DNA from: Hydrogenoanaerobacterium saccharovorans
GTDB lineage: Bacteria > Bacillota > Clostridia > Oscillospirales > Ruminococcaceae
Assembly: GCF_016901815.1 (NCBI RefSeq)
Contig: NZ_JACSNR010000002.1
Coordinates: 62,001-126,000 of the forward strand
Direction: 5' to 3'
Length of the DNA stretch: 64,000 nucleotides
Under the pieces are notes generated by a model that was not told the origin of the DNA, did no database searches, and saw only the letters and a list, made by a program, of their open reading frames with translations. A program made the translations under genes and the position numbers. Each line of letters starts with the position of its first letter. The stretch's first letter is position 1. Of the stretch, positions 33,149-42,118 are shown piece by piece.

Positions 33149-36100
33149 TCAGATCTTGGTGATGTCGACCAGGTCCACATCGTTGATGGTTGTATCCATG
33201 AGCAGGCACTCGGTCAGAGCCATGGCAGTATCCACGGCAGTCAGACAGGCGATGGACCGCTCAACAGCCTTGCGGCGCATCTGCACCGAATGCTCAGCCG
33301 GCTTGCGTCCGGTGGCATTGGTGGAGATCAGGTAGTCGATCTTGTTCTCCTCGAACAGGTCGAGAATGTTCGGCGACGGCTCCTCGATCTTGCGCACCAC
33401 ATTGGCAGCGATCATGTTGCTGTTCAGGGTCTTGGCGGTACCGGCAGTAGCGTAGATGGTGAAGCCCAGCCGCTCGAACCGGTCTGCCACCTCGATGATC
33501 TCCTGCTTGTCGCCGTCCTTCACCGAGATCAGCACGCCGCCTTCCTTCTTCATCTTGTAGCCGGCTGCTACCAGGCCCTTGTAGAGAGCCTCCTCAAAGG
33601 TCTTGGCAATGCCCAGTACCTCACCGGTGGACTTCATCTCCGGTCCGAGCTGAATATCCACATCGTGCAGCTTTTCGAAGCTGAACACCGGTACCTTGAC
33701 AGCTACATAGTCGCCCTGAGGATAGAGGCCGGTGCCATAACCCAGGTCAGCCAGCTTTTCGCCCAGCATTACCTTGGTGGCGAGATCCACCATGGGCACA
33801 TTGGCAACCTTGCTGATATAGGGCACGGTACGGGAAGAACGGGGGTTTACTTCGATGACATAAACTTCGCCGTTATAAACCACATACTGGATGTTCACCA
33901 GGCCGACCACCTTCAGCGCACGGGCCAGACGACCGGTGTAGTCGATGATGGTGGCACGGACCTTCTGGCTCAGGGTCTGGGCCGGGTAAACCGAGATGGA
34001 GTCGCCCGAGTGGATACCGGCACGCTCGATATGCTGCATGATACCGGGGATCAGATAGTCGTTGCCGTCACAGATGGCATCGACTTCCACTTCGGTACCC
34101 ATGAGGTACTTGTCCACCAGGACGGGGTTCTCGATCTCATGAGAGGTGATGATACCCATGTACTCCCGGACATCCGACTCGGAATAGGCGATGATCATAT
34201 TCTGACCGCCCAGTACATAGGACGGACGCAGCAGCACCGGATAACCCAGCTCGTCAGCAGCCTTGACTGCTTCCTCAGTGGTAAATACGGTGGTACCCTT
34301 GGCACGCGGGATACCGCACTGCTCCAGCACCTCATCGAAGCGCTCCCGGTCCTCGGCGGCATCGATGCTGTCTGCCGAAGTACCCAGGATATTCACGCCC
34401 TTCTCCTGCAGATGCTTGGTGAGCTTGATGGCGGTCTGACCGCCGAACTGTACCACAGCACCCCAGGGCTTCTCGATCTCCAGAACGCTGTCCACATCTT
34501 CGGGGGTCAGCGGGTCAAAGTACAGACGGTCGGAGGTATCGAAGTCGGTGGATACGGTTTCGGGGTTGTTGTTGATGATGACAGCCTCGTAGCCGTGCTC
34601 CTTCAGCGCCCAGACACAGTGTACCGAGCAGTAGTCGAACTCGATGCCCTGTCCGATCCGGATGGGGCCGGAACCGAATACCAGGACCTTCTTCTTGTCG
34701 TTCTTGTTGCGCTCCAGGAAGATCTCCGCCTCGTTCTCCTCATCAAAGGTGGAGTAGAAGTAAGGGGTCTGGGCCTGGAATTCCGCAGCGCAGGTATCTA
34801 CCATCTTGTAGGCAGCCTTGCGGTGATACGGAGCGCAGCTCACGCCGGAAATGCGCTCGATGGTCTTGTCCAGGAAGCCGGCGTCCTTGGCCTCGAGATA
34901 GAGCTCGTTGTCCAGGCTGCCCTTCTCCAGCTCATGTTCGATGCGGGCCAGGTTCCACAGCTTGCCCAGGAACCACTTGTCGATCTTGGTGGCGGCATAG
35001 ATGGTATCAAAGTCGATGCCGCGGTAGAGTGCCTCGAATACGGCGAAGATACGCTCGTCGTCCTGCACATGCAGCAGTTCCCGGATCTCGTCGTCGGTCT
35101 TGTCGGCATTCTTGGGCAGACGCAGGGTGTCGAGACCCAGCTCGATGGAGCGGACCGCCTTCATAATGGCCTGCTCGAAGCTGGAACCGATGGACATTAC
35201 CTCACCGGTGGCCTTCATCTGGGTGCCCAGGGTACGCTTGCCGTATACAAACTTATCAAAGGGCCACTTGGGGAACTTGCAGACGATGTAGTCCACAGTG
35301 GGCTCGTTGCAGGCCCAGGTGGAACCGGTTACCGCGTTGCGGATCTCGTCCAGACGGTAGCCGATGGCGATCTTGGTGGCAACCTTGGCGATGGGATAAC
35401 CGGTGGCCTTGGAAGCCAGTGCCGACGAACGGGATACACGGGGGTTTACCTCAATGACGGCATATTCCTTGGAGCCCGGCTCCAGAGCGAACTGACAGTT
35501 GCAGCCGCCCTCAACGCCCAGCTCGTTTACAATGTCAATGGCAGCTTCCCGCAGCATGCCGAACTCCTCGGTGGAGAGACTCACTGCCGGAGCGATTACG
35601 ATGGAGTCACCGGTGTGGATGCCCACAGGGTCCATGTTCTCCATGGAGCAGACGGTGATGGAGTTGCCCACGCTGTCCCGGATGACCTCGAACTCGATCT
35701 CCTTCCAGCCGGAGATGCACTTTTCAACCAGGATCTGGGTAATGGGCGACAGACGCAGACCATTTTCAGCGATCTCATGGAGTTCTTCCATGGTGGTGGC
35801 AATACCGCCGCCGGTACCGCCCATGGTGAAGGCCGGACGGATGATGACAGGCAGGCCGATCTCCTCGGTGAAGGCGATGGCATCAGGCAGATTTTCCACA
35901 ACCTTGGAGGGGATACAGGGCTGACCGATCTTCTCCATGGTGTCCTTGAACATCTGGCGGTCCTCTGCCTTATCGATGGTGGAGCGCTTGGCACCCAGCA
36001 GACGCACATTGTGTTCCGCCAGGAAGCCGTCCTTATCCAGCTGCATCGACAGGGTCAGGCCGGTCTGTCCGCCCAGGGTGGAGAGCAGGCCATCGGGCTT

Positions 36101-36343
36101 TTCAATTTCAATGATGCGCTTGACCACATCCAGGGTCAGCGGTTCGATATAGACCTTGTCTGCCATGGCCTTATCGGTCATGATGGTAGCAGGGTTGGAG
36201 TTGACCAGTACCACTTCCAGTCCCTCTTCCTTGAGGGCCCGGCAGGCCTGGGTACCGGCATAGTCAAATTCGGCAGCCTGACCGATGATGATCGGACCAG
36301 AGCCGATTACCATTACTTTCTTCAGATCATTTCTCAGCGGCAT
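33149..36343 (-). CDS. carB: carbamoyl-phosphate synthase large subunit
   Basis: Makes carbamoyl phosphate from bicarbonate, ammonia and two ATP. At 1064 residues it has the full layout: two ATP-grasp halves (GSGPIIIGQAAEFDYAGTQACRAL in the first, GSGPIRIGQGIEFDYCSVHCVWAL in the second) and a C-terminal methylglyoxal-synthase-like regulatory domain (about the last 130 residues). It follows carA by five bases and is the last gene of the pyr operon. Nothing looks altered here, in contrast to carA. Ammonia normally arrives by a tunnel from CarA. Confidence 0.97.
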   Translation of the reverse strand: MPLRNDLKKVMVIGSGPIIIGQAAEFDYAGTQACRALKEEGLEVVLVNSNPATIMTDKAMADKVYIEPLTLDVVKRIIEIEKPDGLLSTLGGQTGLTLSMQLDKDGFLAEHNVRLLGAKRSTIDKAEDRQMFKDTMEKIGQPCIPSKVVENLPDAIAFTEEIGLPVIIRPAFTMGGTGGGIATTMEELHEIAENGLRLSPITQILVEKCISGWKEIEFEVIRDSVGNSITVCSMENMDPVGIHTGDSIVIAPAVSLSTEEFGMLREAAIDIVNELGVEGGCNCQFALEPGSKEYAVIEVNPRVSRSSALASKATGYPIAKVATKIAIGYRLDEIRNAVTGSTWACNEPTVDYIVCKFPKWPFDKFVYGKRTLGTQMKATGEVMSIGSSFEQAIMKAVRSIELGLDTLRLPKNADKTDDEIRELLHVQDDERIFAVFEALYRGIDFDTIYAATKIDKWFLGKLWNLARIEHELEKGSLDNELYLEAKDAGFLDKTIERISGVSCAPYHRKAAYKMVDTCAAEFQAQTPYFYSTFDEENEAEIFLERNKNDKKKVLVFGSGPIRIGQGIEFDYCSVHCVWALKEHGYEAVIINNNPETVSTDFDTSDRLYFDPLTPEDVDSVLEIEKPWGAVVQFGGQTAIKLTKHLQEKGVNILGTSADSIDAAEDRERFDEVLEQCGIPRAKGTTVFTTEEAVKAADELGYPVLLRPSYVLGGQNMIIAYSESDVREYMGIITSHEIENPVLVDKYLMGTEVEVDAICDGNDYLIPGIMQHIERAGIHSGDSISVYPAQTLSQKVRATIIDYTGRLARALKVVGLVNIQYVVYNGEVYVIEVNPRSSRTVPYISKVANVPMVDLATKVMLGEKLADLGYGTGLYPQGDYVAVKVPVFSFEKLHDVDIQLGPEMKSTGEVLGIAKTFEEALYKGLVAAGYKMKKEGGVLISVKDGDKQEIIEVADRFERLGFTIYATAGTAKTLNSNMIAANVVRKIEEPSPNILDLFEENKIDYLISTNATGRKPAEHSVQMRRKAVERSIACLTAVDTAMALTECLLMDTTINDVDLVDITKI

Positions 36344-36348
36344 TGTAC

Positions 36349-37440
36349 TCAGTTCCTCCCTGTCGACATCAGTTCCATAAACCGGCGATATACGGCGCCC
36401 TTATCCCGACCGCCTACCACACTCTCGGGATTGTACTGTACCGAGAAGGCCGGCATTCCATCATAGACAATGGCGGCAGTGGTATCATCGTTGAGGTTCT
36501 TTTCAGTGACCTTTGCAAAGGCCGGCAGGCTGTCCGCCTTGACCGCATAGCTGTGGTTCTGGGTGGTGACATACACATGACCGGTCTCCAGGTTCTTCAC
36601 CGGCTGGTTGGCGCCCCGGTGACCATGGAGCAGCTTTTCACAGGCAGCGCCCTGGCTCAGTGCCATGAGCTGGTGACCCAGCCCCAGGCCCAGTACCGGT
36701 CTGCCCGACTCCATCAGAGCCTTGACTGCCGGCAGATACTTCTCACAGGCAGCGGGATCGCCGGGGCCCTCGGAGAGGACATAGCCATCGCACTTCACTG
36801 CCAGCAGCTCCTCCACCGGAGTAGTGCAGGGCAGGACAGTCACGCCGATGCCATAGTGGTTAAGGGCAGCCACCGAGCCGTTTCTCCGGCCAAAGTCCAC
36901 CATGCAGACATGCTTCTTCTCCTCTGCTGCCGGGTACTCGCCGCCGGCAGACACAACGCTTTCCACAGCCTTTTCCATCTTCCAGGAGCGGATCTGTTCC
37001 AGCACCTCAGCGGTGGGCTCCAGATGCTCGGTGGAGATCATGGCGTTCATGGAACCGAAGTCCCGGATATGCCGGGTGATGGCACGGGTATCCACATCTT
37101 CGATGCCCACAACGCCCTGCTCAGTCACGAACTGACCGAGGGTTTCGGTCATCTTGTAGTTGGAAGGCAGCTCGGTGACGCTGCGTACCACATAGCCGCT
37201 GAGATGGCAGCGGTCGGAGGCATAGTCGTCCTTGTTGACGCCGTAGCCGCCCACAGACGGGAAGGTCTGCACCACGATCTGACCAAAATTGGAGGGATCA
37301 GTCAGGGTTTCCTGGAAGCCGGATACACCGGTGGTGAATACGATCTCACCAAAGACAGTGCCGGCAGCGCCGAAGCTCACACCCCGGTAAACAGTCCCGT
37401 CGGCCAGAATCAGCGCGGCGGATTTACGATTTTCGCTCAT
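36349..37440 (-). CDS. carA: carbamoyl-phosphate synthase small subunit lacking the glutaminase catalytic Cys and His
   Basis: The family hydrolyses glutamine to feed ammonia to CarB. The 363-residue protein has the CarA N-terminal domain (TTGVSGFQETLTDPSNFGQIV) and a class I amidotransferase domain (SEGPGDP, QNHSYAV). The nucleophile elbow, normally G-[IL]-C-L-G-H-Q, reads GLGLGHQ: residue 253 is Gly (codon GGG). The catalytic His, normally in Q-[GY]-H-P-E, is Asn337 (codon AAT) in QYNPES; Glu339 is kept. Two independent codon changes argue against a read error. I expect no glutaminase activity; the subunit may remain as a structural partner of an ammonia-using CarB. I chose ATG 37440, ten bases after AGGAGG, over a TTG six bases earlier. 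Confidence 0.93.
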   Translation of the reverse strand: MSENRKSAALILADGTVYRGVSFGAAGTVFGEIVFTTGVSGFQETLTDPSNFGQIVVQTFPSVGGYGVNKDDYASDRCHLSGYVVRSVTELPSNYKMTETLGQFVTEQGVVGIEDVDTRAITRHIRDFGSMNAMISTEHLEPTAEVLEQIRSWKMEKAVESVVSAGGEYPAAEEKKHVCMVDFGRRNGSVAALNHYGIGVTVLPCTTPVEELLAVKCDGYVLSEGPGDPAACEKYLPAVKALMESGRPVLGLGLGHQLMALSQGAACEKLLHGHRGANQPVKNLETGHVYVTTQNHSYAVKADSLPAFAKVTEKNLNDDTTAAIVYDGMPAFSVQYNPESVVGGRDKGAVYRRFMELMSTGRN

Positions 37441-37467
37441 ACTCAAAAGACCTCCTGTGTCTGGGAA

Positions 37468-38397
37468 TTAGAGTCGGATTTCGGGAAGGTACTGGGTGAT
37501 GTCGTCCCGCATGCGGATCGCCTCGTCCCGGGCGGCAGCGGCATATTCGCTGCCGGGACGGTTCTGCTTCTGCCAGGCAGTGAGAACCGCACGGGAGGAG
37601 TTGACGATGGCACCGAGGCCCTTCTCATCAAAGGCGCCGATGACATCCTTGGCGCCGCCGCCCTGGGCACCATAGCCGGGTACCAGCAGGAAGGTGTGCG
37701 GCATGGCCTTGCGCATCTCAGCCAGCTGCTCGGGATAGGTAGCGCCTACCACAGCGCCCACAGCCGAGTAACCCAGCTCACCCATGCAGCTCTCGCCCCA
37801 CTTCTCGCACATCTCACCCATGGCGGCGTAGAGGGGACGGCCTTCCAGGCTGCGGTCCTGCAGCTCGCCGGAAGAGGGGTTGGAAGTCTTGACCAGTACA
37901 AAGATACCGGCGTCCTTCTTGACGCAGATGTCGGTGAGCGGAGAGATCCCATCGGTGCCCAGGTAACCGTTTACAGTGAGGGCATCGCCGCCGAAGGGAG
38001 TGTAAACCTCGCCTTCCACCTCCACATCGCCCAGGTGGGCCACTGCATAGGCAGTCATAGTGGAGCCGATGTCATTGCGCTTGCCGTCGATGATGACGAA
38101 CATGCCCTTTTCCTTGGCATAGGCAATGGTTTCAGCCAGTGCCTTCATGCCCTGCCAGCCGAACCGCTCATAGAAAGCGCACTGGGGCTTGACGGCGGGA
38201 ACCACATCACAGATGGCATCGATAATACCCTTGTTGAAGCTGAGAATGGCTTCAGCAGCGCCTTCCAGGGTCTTGCCGTACTTGGCATAGGCCTCTGCCT
38301 TCAGTTCTTCGGGGATATATTCCAGCTTGGGGTCCAGACCCACTACGGTGGGGTTCTTGGTTTCCACGATCTTTCGGATCAGTCGGTCAAATGACAT
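37468..38397 (-). CDS. pyrF: orotidine 5'-phosphate decarboxylase (type 2)
   Basis: Last step of UMP synthesis. The 309-residue length and opening NPTVVGLDPKLEYIPEEL mark the longer type 2 form. The catalytic Lys-Asp array is in VIIDGKRNDIGSTM (about residues 101-114). It lies between pyrC and carA, 22 to 55 bases from its neighbours. The start is ATG 38397 with GGAGGAGAA upstream. Confidence 0.96.
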   Translation of the reverse strand: MSFDRLIRKIVETKNPTVVGLDPKLEYIPEELKAEAYAKYGKTLEGAAEAILSFNKGIIDAICDVVPAVKPQCAFYERFGWQGMKALAETIAYAKEKGMFVIIDGKRNDIGSTMTAYAVAHLGDVEVEGEVYTPFGGDALTVNGYLGTDGISPLTDICVKKDAGIFVLVKTSNPSSGELQDRSLEGRPLYAAMGEMCEKWGESCMGELGYSAVGAVVGATYPEQLAEMRKAMPHTFLLVPGYGAQGGGAKDVIGAFDEKGLGAIVNSSRAVLTAWQKQNRPGSEYAAAARDEAIRMRDDITQYLPEIRL

Positions 38398-38452
38398 AAT
38401 TCTTCTCCTCCGTCTTGTCAGTCTTTATGATCACACGCCAGGGCGTGTCCGC

Positions 38453-39727
38453 TTACTTCTTGAGCTGCCAGGTGATCTCGCCGCCCTTGATGGTGCAGTG
38501 TACCCGGCCGGTGAATTCGGTGCCCAGGAACGGGGTATTCCGGGACTTGGAGCCGATGTCTGCCTCGGTGAAGGTCCAGCGCTCCTCCGGGGCCAGCAGC
38601 ACCAGGTCTGCCGGGCCGCCCACCCTGATCTCGCCGCCGGGGATCGAAAGAATCCGGCAGGGATTGACGCTCATCAGTTCAATGAGCCGGGCCAGGCTCA
38701 TCCGGCCCGAGGCCACCAGAGCTGTGCAGCTGGCTGCGAAGCTGGTTTCCAGGCCGATGATACCGTTGGGGGCCTTTTCAAAGTCGGCCTTCTCCTCCGG
38801 GGAGTGGGGAGCGTGGTCGGTGATCATCGCATCGATGGTCCCATCGCAGAAGCCCTCAATGATGGCTTCGCAGTCCCGCTGTTCCCGGAGCGGGGGATTC
38901 ATGCGCCAGTTGGCGTCCCGCCGCAGCAGTTCCTTGTCGGTGAGCAGCATATAGTGGGGAGCACTCTCGCAGGTGACCTGTACGCCCCGCTTCTTGGCGT
39001 CCCGGATCAGCGCCACCGAAGTTTCGGTGGACACATGGCAGATGTGGATGCGGGTGCCGGTGCTCTCTGCCAGGGTCACTTCCCGGGCAGTGATGGTGTC
39101 CTCACTGGTGCGGTCCATGCCCTTGACCCCCAGCGCCTCGGACACAGCACCCTTGTTGATGATGCCTCCGGCGATGATGTCCAGATCCTCGCAGTGGCTC
39201 ACCACCGGCAGATCCAGCTTGTAACAGGCTTCCATACCCGCCTGCATCACTGCGGCATTGGCTACCGGCTTGCCGTCATCACTGGCGGCAACCGCTCCGG
39301 CTGCCTTCAGCGCCGCAAAATCGCTGAGCTCGGTGCCCTTCATGCCCCGGGTGATGGTGCACACCGGATAGACCCGGGCTTTGGCATGTTCCGCCTTTTC
39401 CAGAATGTAGCGGATGGTATCGGTATTATCAATGGGGGGATTGGTATTGGGCATGCATACCACTGAGGTGAATCCGCCCCGGGCTGCCGCTTCACAGCCG
39501 GTGAGGATATCCTCCTTATAGGTCAGGCCCGGGTCCCGCAGATGGACATGCATATCCACCAGACCGGGAGCCAGCACCAGACCGTCTGCCTCCAGGACGG
39601 TGTCCGCCTGGGTGCGGGTGCTGTCCAGTTCGGTGATGACGCCGTTTTCCACATAGACATTCATCACACGGTCAAGGTCATTTGCCGGGGAAAGTACCCG
39701 GGCATTGCGAATCAGGATACTGCTCAA
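38453..39727 (-). CDS. pyrC: dihydroorotase
   Basis: Class I dihydroorotase that closes carbamoyl aspartate. The metal motif DMHVHLRDPG is near residue 56; further ligands are in the SHCED and ICHVST segments and the catalytic Asp in ITDHAPHS. The best start is a TTG at 39727 seven bases after GGAGG, giving MSSILIRNARVLSP and 424 residues. A GTG further up (39745) would overlap the Shine-Dalgarno itself. No pyrB (aspartate transcarbamylase) lies in the operon; it must be elsewhere. Confidence 0.95.
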   Translation of the reverse strand: MSSILIRNARVLSPANDLDRVMNVYVENGVITELDSTRTQADTVLEADGLVLAPGLVDMHVHLRDPGLTYKEDILTGCEAAARGGFTSVVCMPNTNPPIDNTDTIRYILEKAEHAKARVYPVCTITRGMKGTELSDFAALKAAGAVAASDDGKPVANAAVMQAGMEACYKLDLPVVSHCEDLDIIAGGIINKGAVSEALGVKGMDRTSEDTITAREVTLAESTGTRIHICHVSTETSVALIRDAKKRGVQVTCESAPHYMLLTDKELLRRDANWRMNPPLREQRDCEAIIEGFCDGTIDAMITDHAPHSPEEKADFEKAPNGIIGLETSFAASCTALVASGRMSLARLIELMSVNPCRILSIPGGEIRVGGPADLVLLAPEERWTFTEADIGSKSRNTPFLGTEFTGRVHCTIKGGEITWQLKK

Positions 39728-39741
39728 AATCTTCCCTCCTG

Positions 39742-40266
39742 TCACTTTACAATGGCTACGCAGTCCTCAGGACCGCCGTCTGCCTGGACCTCCACCATCT
39801 CCTCCTTGGAGGTGGGCAGGTTCTTGCCGATGAAGTCCGCCCGGATGGGCAGCTCCCGGTGGCCCCGGTCCACCAGGATCGCCAGCTGGATGTTCCGGGG
39901 GCGTCCCCGGCTCATAATGGCATCGATGGCAGCCCGGACACTGCGTCCGGTATAGATTACATCATCAATGAGCACCACACGCTTCCCGTCAATGGAGAAA
40001 TCCAGGCGGGAATGGTCCTCATAGCCCTCCGGCGCGCTGCCGTCGTCCCGGAACAGGGTGATGTCCAGTTCCCCGCATTCCACCGGACGGTTTTCGATCT
40101 CTCCGATGCGGTCAGCGATCCGACGGGCCAGTACGGCGCCGCCGCTGCGGATGCCGATCAGACACAGATCCTCCGCACCCCGGTTGCGCTCTACGATCTC
40201 AAAGGAGATCCGGGTAATTGCCCGGCTGATGGCCTGGGCGTCCATAATTACGGTTTTTTCCGCCAT
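39742..40266 (-). CDS. pyrR: bifunctional pyr operon regulator / uracil phosphoribosyltransferase
   Basis: PyrR binds a pyr-mRNA loop when UMP is high and promotes termination; it is also a weak uracil phosphoribosyltransferase. The PRPP-binding motif VVLIDDVIYTGRSVRAAI is near residue 95. I chose ATG 40266 (MAEKTVIMDAQAI); upstream codons overlap the attenuator terminator. It is the first gene of the operon and overlaps nothing else. Its target site is directly upstream. Confidence 0.95.
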   Translation of the reverse strand: MAEKTVIMDAQAISRAITRISFEIVERNRGAEDLCLIGIRSGGAVLARRIADRIGEIENRPVECGELDITLFRDDGSAPEGYEDHSRLDFSIDGKRVVLIDDVIYTGRSVRAAIDAIMSRGRPRNIQLAILVDRGHRELPIRADFIGKNLPTSKEEMVEVQADGGPEDCVAIVK

Positions 40267-40293
40267 AACTGCGGTTTCCTCCCCTCCGGCTGC

Positions 40294-40329
40294 AAAAAGA
40301 AAAAGCCTTATCCGCATGGCAGATAAGGC
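40294..40329 (-). terminator. pyr attenuator terminator
   Basis: Perfect 8-bp GCCTTATC/GATAAGGC stem (40305-40329) followed on the minus strand by TTTTTCTTTTT. It sits in the leader, just before pyrR, so it must be conditional. Confidence 0.85.
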
Positions 40330-40415
40330 TTCAGCTATCCAAAATCACTCCGGAATCCCGGGAAACTTCCCCGGTGTTCCGTACAGGATCTGTTCTCTAT
40401 TCGACGCAGCCGATT

Positions 40416-40446
40416 CCTTGTCAGCCTCACGGGACCAACTTAAAGG
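40416..40446 (-). promoter_or_regulatory. PyrR-binding loop of the pyr leader
   Basis: On the minus strand GGTCCCGTGAGGCT (40436 down to 40423) matches the PyrR consensus ARUCCNGNGAGGYU at all but the first base. CCTT and AAGG close the stem. PyrR binding here would stop an antiterminator and favour the downstream terminator. Confidence 0.85.
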
Positions 40447-40461
40447 TTTTGCTTTGTCCTT

Positions 40462-40490
40462 ATTATACTCTCCCATCCGCCATTTGTCTA
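40462..40490 (-). promoter_or_regulatory. pyr operon promoter
   Basis: Minus strand TAGACA, 17-base spacer, perfect TATAAT. The leader to pyrR is about 190 bases, filled by the PyrR loop and attenuator. Confidence 0.8.
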
Positions 40491-40504
40491 TAAAAAATTG
40501 CGGA

Positions 40505-40541
40505 TTCCGGACGAAATTTCCATAGAAGTTCCGTCCCGGAA
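40505..40541 (-). terminator. possible terminator of the CmpB-type gene
   Basis: TTCCGG-ACG pairs with CGT-CCGGAA with one bulged base; a TTTTTT tract follows eight bases later on the minus strand and overlaps the pyr -35 area. Confidence 0.4.
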
Positions 40542-40573
40542 TAAGCAGATTTTAAGGCAATCTGCCGGAGCGG

Positions 40574-41908
40574 TCAGTCGGTGTGGACAGCATTGGGATA
40601 GACCCGCCGCATCCGCTCATCGGGATAGTGTTCGTCCAGGAAGGTGCTCAGGGCAGTGGGCGGTGTATCCACGCCCGAAGCCCGCTGGGAATACCGGGCC
40701 AGAGCCAGGCCGGACAGGGTGATATTCACCGACATGAACACCACAAAGACCCAGGTGAGCACCCGGCCCAGCCGGATGGGCAGGCGTTCGATGCGGTCGG
40801 ACAGGAAGGGATAGACTCCCTTGATCCACACCACTGCCGCCATGCCCCAGAAGAAGCAGTAGAGCAGGTTGATGCGTCCGCCGAGGTTGAATTTGAAGGC
40901 GCTGTAATCCCAGAACACCGTTCCGAACATCACTTCGGTAAAGACGCTGCACACATATTCATACACGCCGCCCAGAACAGTGCCTGCCAGAAAGACAGCG
41001 ACGCTGTCCCGGTGGCGGAGGCGTTCGAGCATGACGGTCATCAGTACGGCGCCCAGTCCCCACACGATGCTGAACGGACCGTACAGCACACTGCTGCGGC
41101 TCATCCACACCCCCGCGGTAGCATGGCAGTAGATGGTTTCGATGATGTCACCCAGGAAAGCGCCGATGCCGAAGAGCCATACCAGCTTATAGAAGCCGCA
41201 GCCATAGGCAAAGACGCCGCTGGCAGCTTTCTGGTGTTCCCGGAAGGCCCGGGCAGCTTCCTCATGCCGGGAGAGCTGGGGAACGGTGCGCTCCATACGG
41301 CGCTGGATGCGTCCGAGGATGGCTTCGCTGAGCCGTCCCGGGAGGCTGGCAGCCTGTTCCAGGGCCTCCATCTGCTCGGGGGTAAGGGCAAACTGACGGC
41401 GCATCCGCACCATGGTGCCGGCGGTGGCGATCAGGTCCAGGCCGAGCAGGATCACACAGCCCAGCAGGATCACCCGACCGACGGGAACGGGGATCAGCTG
41501 CACCAGCCGGACAACCAGGGGGTTGATCCAGCGGACGATGGCCACAGCGCCCGCGCCCCAGAAGGCGGAAAACGGCAGGCAGACATAGCCGCCGAAGTGG
41601 AAGCGGAACCGGCTGTAATCCCACCACTTGGTACCGGTGAGGCCTTCCAGGAAGCGGTTGGTGGCATATTCCAGCACGGTGGCAACGACGGTGCTGCCCA
41701 CAAAGAGGAAGAACAGATCATTCCGCAGTGGTTCCAGGAAGCGCAGGATAAACAGGATGCCCACGCCATAGATGGGACAGACCGGGCCGGTGAGGAAACC
41801 GGTATTGACAAACTTTTTGCGGCTCACAGCCGAGAAGGCGACTTCAGCCAGCCATCCGAAGAAGGAATAGAGGAAGAAGAGCCCCAATGCAAGATACAGC
41901 GAATCCAT
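40574..41908 (-). CDS. membrane protein with two tandem CmpB-type (putative ABC permease type IV) domains
   Basis: The 444-residue protein has about ten membrane segments in two similar halves. Half one: FFLYSFFGWLAEVAFSAV, then GPVCPIYGVG, GSTVVATVLEYATNRF, WWDYSRFRFHFGGYVCL. Half two: FGIGAFLGDIIETIYC, then YGPFSIVWGLG, GTVLGGVYEYVCSVF, FWDYSAFKFNLGGRINL. The paired motifs (GW/GD-E, GP-Y/FS-WG, EY, WDYS-F-F-GG) show an internal duplication. The halves are joined by a charged helical linker (about residues 170-245). Function unknown; no ATPase gene is adjacent. ATG 41908 lies eight bases after AAGGAG. Confidence 0.8.
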   Translation of the reverse strand: MDSLYLALGLFFLYSFFGWLAEVAFSAVSRKKFVNTGFLTGPVCPIYGVGILFILRFLEPLRNDLFFLFVGSTVVATVLEYATNRFLEGLTGTKWWDYSRFRFHFGGYVCLPFSAFWGAGAVAIVRWINPLVVRLVQLIPVPVGRVILLGCVILLGLDLIATAGTMVRMRRQFALTPEQMEALEQAASLPGRLSEAILGRIQRRMERTVPQLSRHEEAARAFREHQKAASGVFAYGCGFYKLVWLFGIGAFLGDIIETIYCHATAGVWMSRSSVLYGPFSIVWGLGAVLMTVMLERLRHRDSVAVFLAGTVLGGVYEYVCSVFTEVMFGTVFWDYSAFKFNLGGRINLLYCFFWGMAAVVWIKGVYPFLSDRIERLPIRLGRVLTWVFVVFMSVNITLSGLALARYSQRASGVDTPPTALSTFLDEHYPDERMRRVYPNAVHTD

Positions 41909-42056
41909 AAAAAACACTCCTTATACACATACAGCCAACACAACACAGTATACCTTTTTCTGGCATAAAAGTTGTAACCTGGGGCTGAACATTTCCAGAA
42001 TCCTGTGAATTGCTGTCCATGAATCATTCACAATCCAGACATTTTTACCGGCATAC

Positions 42057-42092
42057 AAAAAAGCGAACCGGAGAAGGATCTCTCCGATTCGC
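42057..42092 (-). terminator. lysS terminator
   Basis: GCGAA-CGGAGA pairs with TCTCCG-TTCGC, followed on the minus strand by TTTTTT. Confidence 0.9.
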
Positions 42093-42118
42093 TTGATTGG
42101 TTCATATCAGGGGATCAC

